Below are positions 62,065-64,000 of a stretch of 64,000 nt of DNA, in pieces. The DNA comes from Nocardia sp. MH4 (GTDB lineage: Bacteria; Actinomycetota; Actinomycetes; Mycobacteriales; Mycobacteriaceae). The DNA lies in the NCBI RefSeq assembly GCF_019266065.1, contig NZ_LPNR01000108.1, positions 62,001 to 126,000 on the forward strand, written 5' to 3'. Position 1 is the stretch's first letter; each line of letters begins with the position of its first letter. The notes below the pieces were generated by a model that saw nothing but the letters and a program-made list of their open reading frames with translations, was not told the DNA's origin and ran no database searches. The translations under genes were made by a program, and so were the position numbers.

Positions 62065-62685
62065 CTACTTAGAATTGGCCCAAAACCACTCTGTGAGCTT
62101 TAGTGTGTTCATTCCGTCGGGAATGCTCAATCCACCTGCGCGGAGAACATTTGCGCAGTAGGTGACGCAGCTCTGATAGTCTAAGTCATATGGTGGATAC
62201 GTGCCTTTTCCTACGCTTCGCGTCATCATCGTTTCGGCGTATGCCATGGCGCCGCTCGGGCTATCGAGCTCGAATCTGAGGTGGATGGAGGAACCCAAGC
62301 TGTTGATGTCAAACTCGCCAACTCCGTTGTCGGGATTTCTCACGCCACCCCACTGCTCGGTGCGAAGAAGCGTGCCGTCGCTGTCGGTCACGGAGATCAG
62401 GGCGTGTTTGTTATCGGTGTCCAGGTGGACGACAGCTTCTCCGGGTCTCGGTGTCGCTTGGTCGTAGGGAGTGAGGCCCAATGGATCGACCCAACGAGTC
62501 GGATTTCGTGGATATGAGTAGCTATTCGTATCGGGAGCGAGCCCGAGTGGGTCTCCGCAGGTAAATCGACCTGTTCCTGGATCGTAGTATCGATAGTGAT
62601 TTTGGTAGAAGCCTGTTTCGTGGTCGAAGTACTGTCCAGCGAAACCGAGCGGTGTTGCCCGATCGTTGAGAAGCCGGATCGATAT
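62065..62685 (-). pseudogene. Orphan C-terminal fragment of an RHS-repeat toxin
   Basis: The frame is open from just after a TGA at 62686-62688 and has no start for the conserved part. It reads the RHS core PLGFAGQYFDHETGFYQNHY, RYYDPGTGRFTCGDPLGLAP, WVDPLGLTPYDQ, then a variable toxin tail. The tail contains KHALISVTDSDG and YQSCVTYCANVLRAGGLSIP, a His and Cys arrangement that could form a papain-like or NlpC-like catalytic pair. The large N-terminal repeat region is missing, so this is a displaced cassette tip, possibly a reservoir for recombination with a full RHS gene elsewhere. Confidence 0.8.
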
Positions 62686-62697
62686 TCAGGTCCGACA

Positions 62698-63099
62698 TCA
62701 GTCGTGCCCGTGCCGGGTCGTCGATTCTTCGGATGCCGGCGGCGGGAAGACCATGGGTGCCGCGGAGAGCATGTCGATCGCGACGCCGGTCGGGGCCGTT
62801 CGAGCTGCGGCGAAATCACGCAGGCGGCTGCCGAGGAAAGTATGGAATCGGTATTCCTGCTCGGCGAGGACGCCGCGAGTCGTCAGGAAATGCGCGTATT
62901 CGGCGACGCCGGTGAAGGCGCACAACCACTGCAACCCACCGGATTCGAGTGTGTAGACCCGATCGTCGGGGCCGATCAACGGCACGAGCAGGGCCGAGGA
63001 TTCGAAGGCTGCCGTCAGCTCGGCCGGTGCCCCGAAACCGGCGTAGAACGCGGCGATCTCCGAGCGTAATCGCCCCGAATCCACGTCGATGACACTCAT
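62698..63099 (-). CDS. SseB-like small protein
   Basis: A 133-residue protein similar in pattern to SseB-type domains found near actinobacterial secretion and toxin genes (ALLVPLIGPDDRVYTLESGG, LQWLCAFTGVAEYAHFL, and near the end AIDMLSAAPMVFPPP). ATG 63099 follows GGGGGAA. It lies 13 bp upstream of the truncated RHS frame and 102 bp from glpX. It may once have been the cytoplasmic helper of the lost RHS/WXG system. Function unproven. Confidence 0.6.
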   Translation of the reverse strand: MSVIDVDSGRLRSEIAAFYAGFGAPAELTAAFESSALLVPLIGPDDRVYTLESGGLQWLCAFTGVAEYAHFLTTRGVLAEQEYRFHTFLGSRLRDFAAARTAPTGVAIDMLSAAPMVFPPPASEESTTRHGHD

Positions 63100-63201
63100 G
63101 TCGGTTCCCCCATCCCCTGGTACCCCTGCGAGCCACCGTAGTGAACCGTGCAGGGATCGATCAAGGACGGGGCCGCGCACCGGGGTGCGCGGCCCGTCAC
63201 A

Positions 63202-64000
63202 TCACGGGAGGGGCGGGTTGGCGCTGTCGTCGCCGTCGAAGTCGACGGAGGAGTATTCGCGGAGCTTGGTGAGGCGGTGGTAGGCGTCGATCATGCGGAC
63301 GGTGCCGGACTTGGAGCGCATGACGATCGACTGGGTGGAGGCGCCGCCGCCGAAGTAGCGGACGCCGCGCAGGAGGTCGCCGTCGGTGACGCCGGTGGCG
63401 CAGAAGAAGACGTTCTCGCCCGCGACCAGGTCGGTGGTGGACAGGACGCGGTCCAGGTCGTGGCCCGCGTCGATGGCCTTCTGGCGCTCCTCGTCGTCCT
63501 TGGGGGCGAGCATGCCCTGGAGTTCACCGCCGAGGCAGCGCAGCGCGGCGGCGGCGATGATGCCCTCGGGGGTGCCGCCGATGCCGACCAGGATGTCGAC
63601 GCCGGACTCGGGGCGCGCGGCCGCGATGGCGCCGGCGACGTCACCGTCGGAGATGAGCCGGATGCGGGCGCCCGCGTCGCGGGTCTGCTGGATGATCTCG
63701 GCGTGGCGGGGGCGGTCCAGGATGCAGACCGTGAGGTCGGAGACCGAGGACCGCTTGGCCTTGGCGACGCGGCGGATGTTCTCGCCGATCGGGGCGGTGA
63801 TGTCGATCGAACCGGCGGCGTCGGGGCCGACGGCGATCTTGTGCATGTAGAACACGGCCGACGGGTCGAACATGGCGCCGCGCTCGGCGACCGCGAGCAC
63901 CGAGATGGCGCCGGGGGAGCCCTTCGACATCAGCGTGGTGCCGTCGATCGGGTCGACGGCGAAGTCGACGTCGGGCCCGGTGCCGTCACCGACCGCCTCG
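63202..64000 (-). CDS. glpX: Fructose-1,6-bisphosphatase class II, 5' end cut by window edge
   Basis: Gluconeogenic phosphatase; GlpX is the only fructose-1,6-bisphosphatase in many actinobacteria. The frame is open to the right edge, where it reads EAVGDGTGPDVDFAVDPIDG then TTLMSKG, the metal-binding DPIDGTT motif of the superfamily. Further motifs are VGIGGTPEGIIAAAALRCLG and GENVFFCATGVTDGDLLRGV. About 265 C-terminal residues are in the window. It corresponds to Rv1099c. Confidence 0.94.
   Translation of the reverse strand, partial: EAVGDGTGPDVDFAVDPIDGTTLMSKGSPGAISVLAVAERGAMFDPSAVFYMHKIAVGPDAAGSIDITAPIGENIRRVAKAKRSSVSDLTVCILDRPRHAEIIQQTRDAGARIRLISDGDVAGAIAAARPESGVDILVGIGGTPEGIIAAAALRCLGGELQGMLAPKDDEERQKAIDAGHDLDRVLSTTDLVAGENVFFCATGVTDGDLLRGVRYFGGGASTQSIVMRSKSGTVRMIDAYHRLTKLREYSSVDFDGDDSANPPLP

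Overview
The window reads as the chromosome of a high-GC mycolic-acid actinobacterium, most likely Nocardia or a close relative. Evidence: dense GC-rich genes, a mycothiol S-conjugate amidase, WhiB and WXG100-type proteins, LGFP-repeat and DUF4307 proteins, and a backbone in the same order as M. tuberculosis Rv1079-Rv1099c (metB, greA, Rv1081c, mca, Rv1083, Rv1084, Rv1085c, Rv1086, coaA, glyA, desA, phoH, fum, glpX). Both ends are cut inside genes: metB on the left, glpX on the right. Accessory blocks interrupt the backbone at several points. || 3.6-18.9 kb: an ethanolamine-catabolism locus, all on the minus strand (GAF regulator, aldehyde dehydrogenase, DUF779 protein, permease, eutB, eutC, a lipoprotein HAD phosphatase translationally coupled to eutC, a Nudix hydrolase). 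It is followed by a decayed AraC gene, an esterase, a divergent TetR/DUF418 pair, a DUF3995 remnant, and an ECF41-type sigma factor operon whose promoter can be read from sequence. || 19-30.8 kb: conserved backbone (YyaL-type protein, class III cyclase, hemolysin III, short cis-prenyltransferase, two paralogous lipoproteins, coaA, DUF885 peptidase, glyA). || 30.8-52.3 kb: the most unusual region. A four-gene WXG100/RDD module follows glyA. At 34.29-34.52 kb lies a chimera: 127 bp identical to the LLM oxidoreductase gene at 52.1 kb joined through a 6-bp microhomology to 104 bp of the glyA 3' end. A second, decayed copy of the module lies at 49.07-51.24 kb, just before the intact LLM gene. The layout is glyA, module A, LLM fragment, glyA fragment, island, module B (pseudogenes), LLM: the footprint of a tandem duplication or single-crossover integration. 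|| The island (about 34.7-49.05 kb) has lower GC and no visible integrase. It encodes three paralogues of the Rv0079/DATIN ribosome-hibernation family, two DosR/DevR-like response regulators, a WhiB protein, a two-module Lrp/AsnC regulator, a membrane coiled-coil protein, a class F-like sortase, a DesA1-like acyl-ACP desaturase, several tiny membrane or secreted proteins, and a 1345-residue glycine-zipper hydrophobic protein ending in a PLTG sortase signal. A near-perfect DosR box (GGGACATTCGGCCC on the minus strand) lies between the third hibernation gene and the desaturase. I read the island as a dormancy-type regulatory set tied to a sortase-anchored, membrane-like envelope protein; I know of no described system with this composition. 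|| 52.3-64 kb: divergent FAD monooxygenase/TetR, an epoxide-hydrolase-like protein, PhoH, an LGFP lipoprotein, a DesA-family protein with altered metal ligands, and fumC. A lower-GC accessory patch follows (class II Fic protein, orphan RHS toxin tail with candidate immunity gene, SseB-like protein), then glpX. I saw no tRNA, rRNA, CRISPR array, transposase or integrase.
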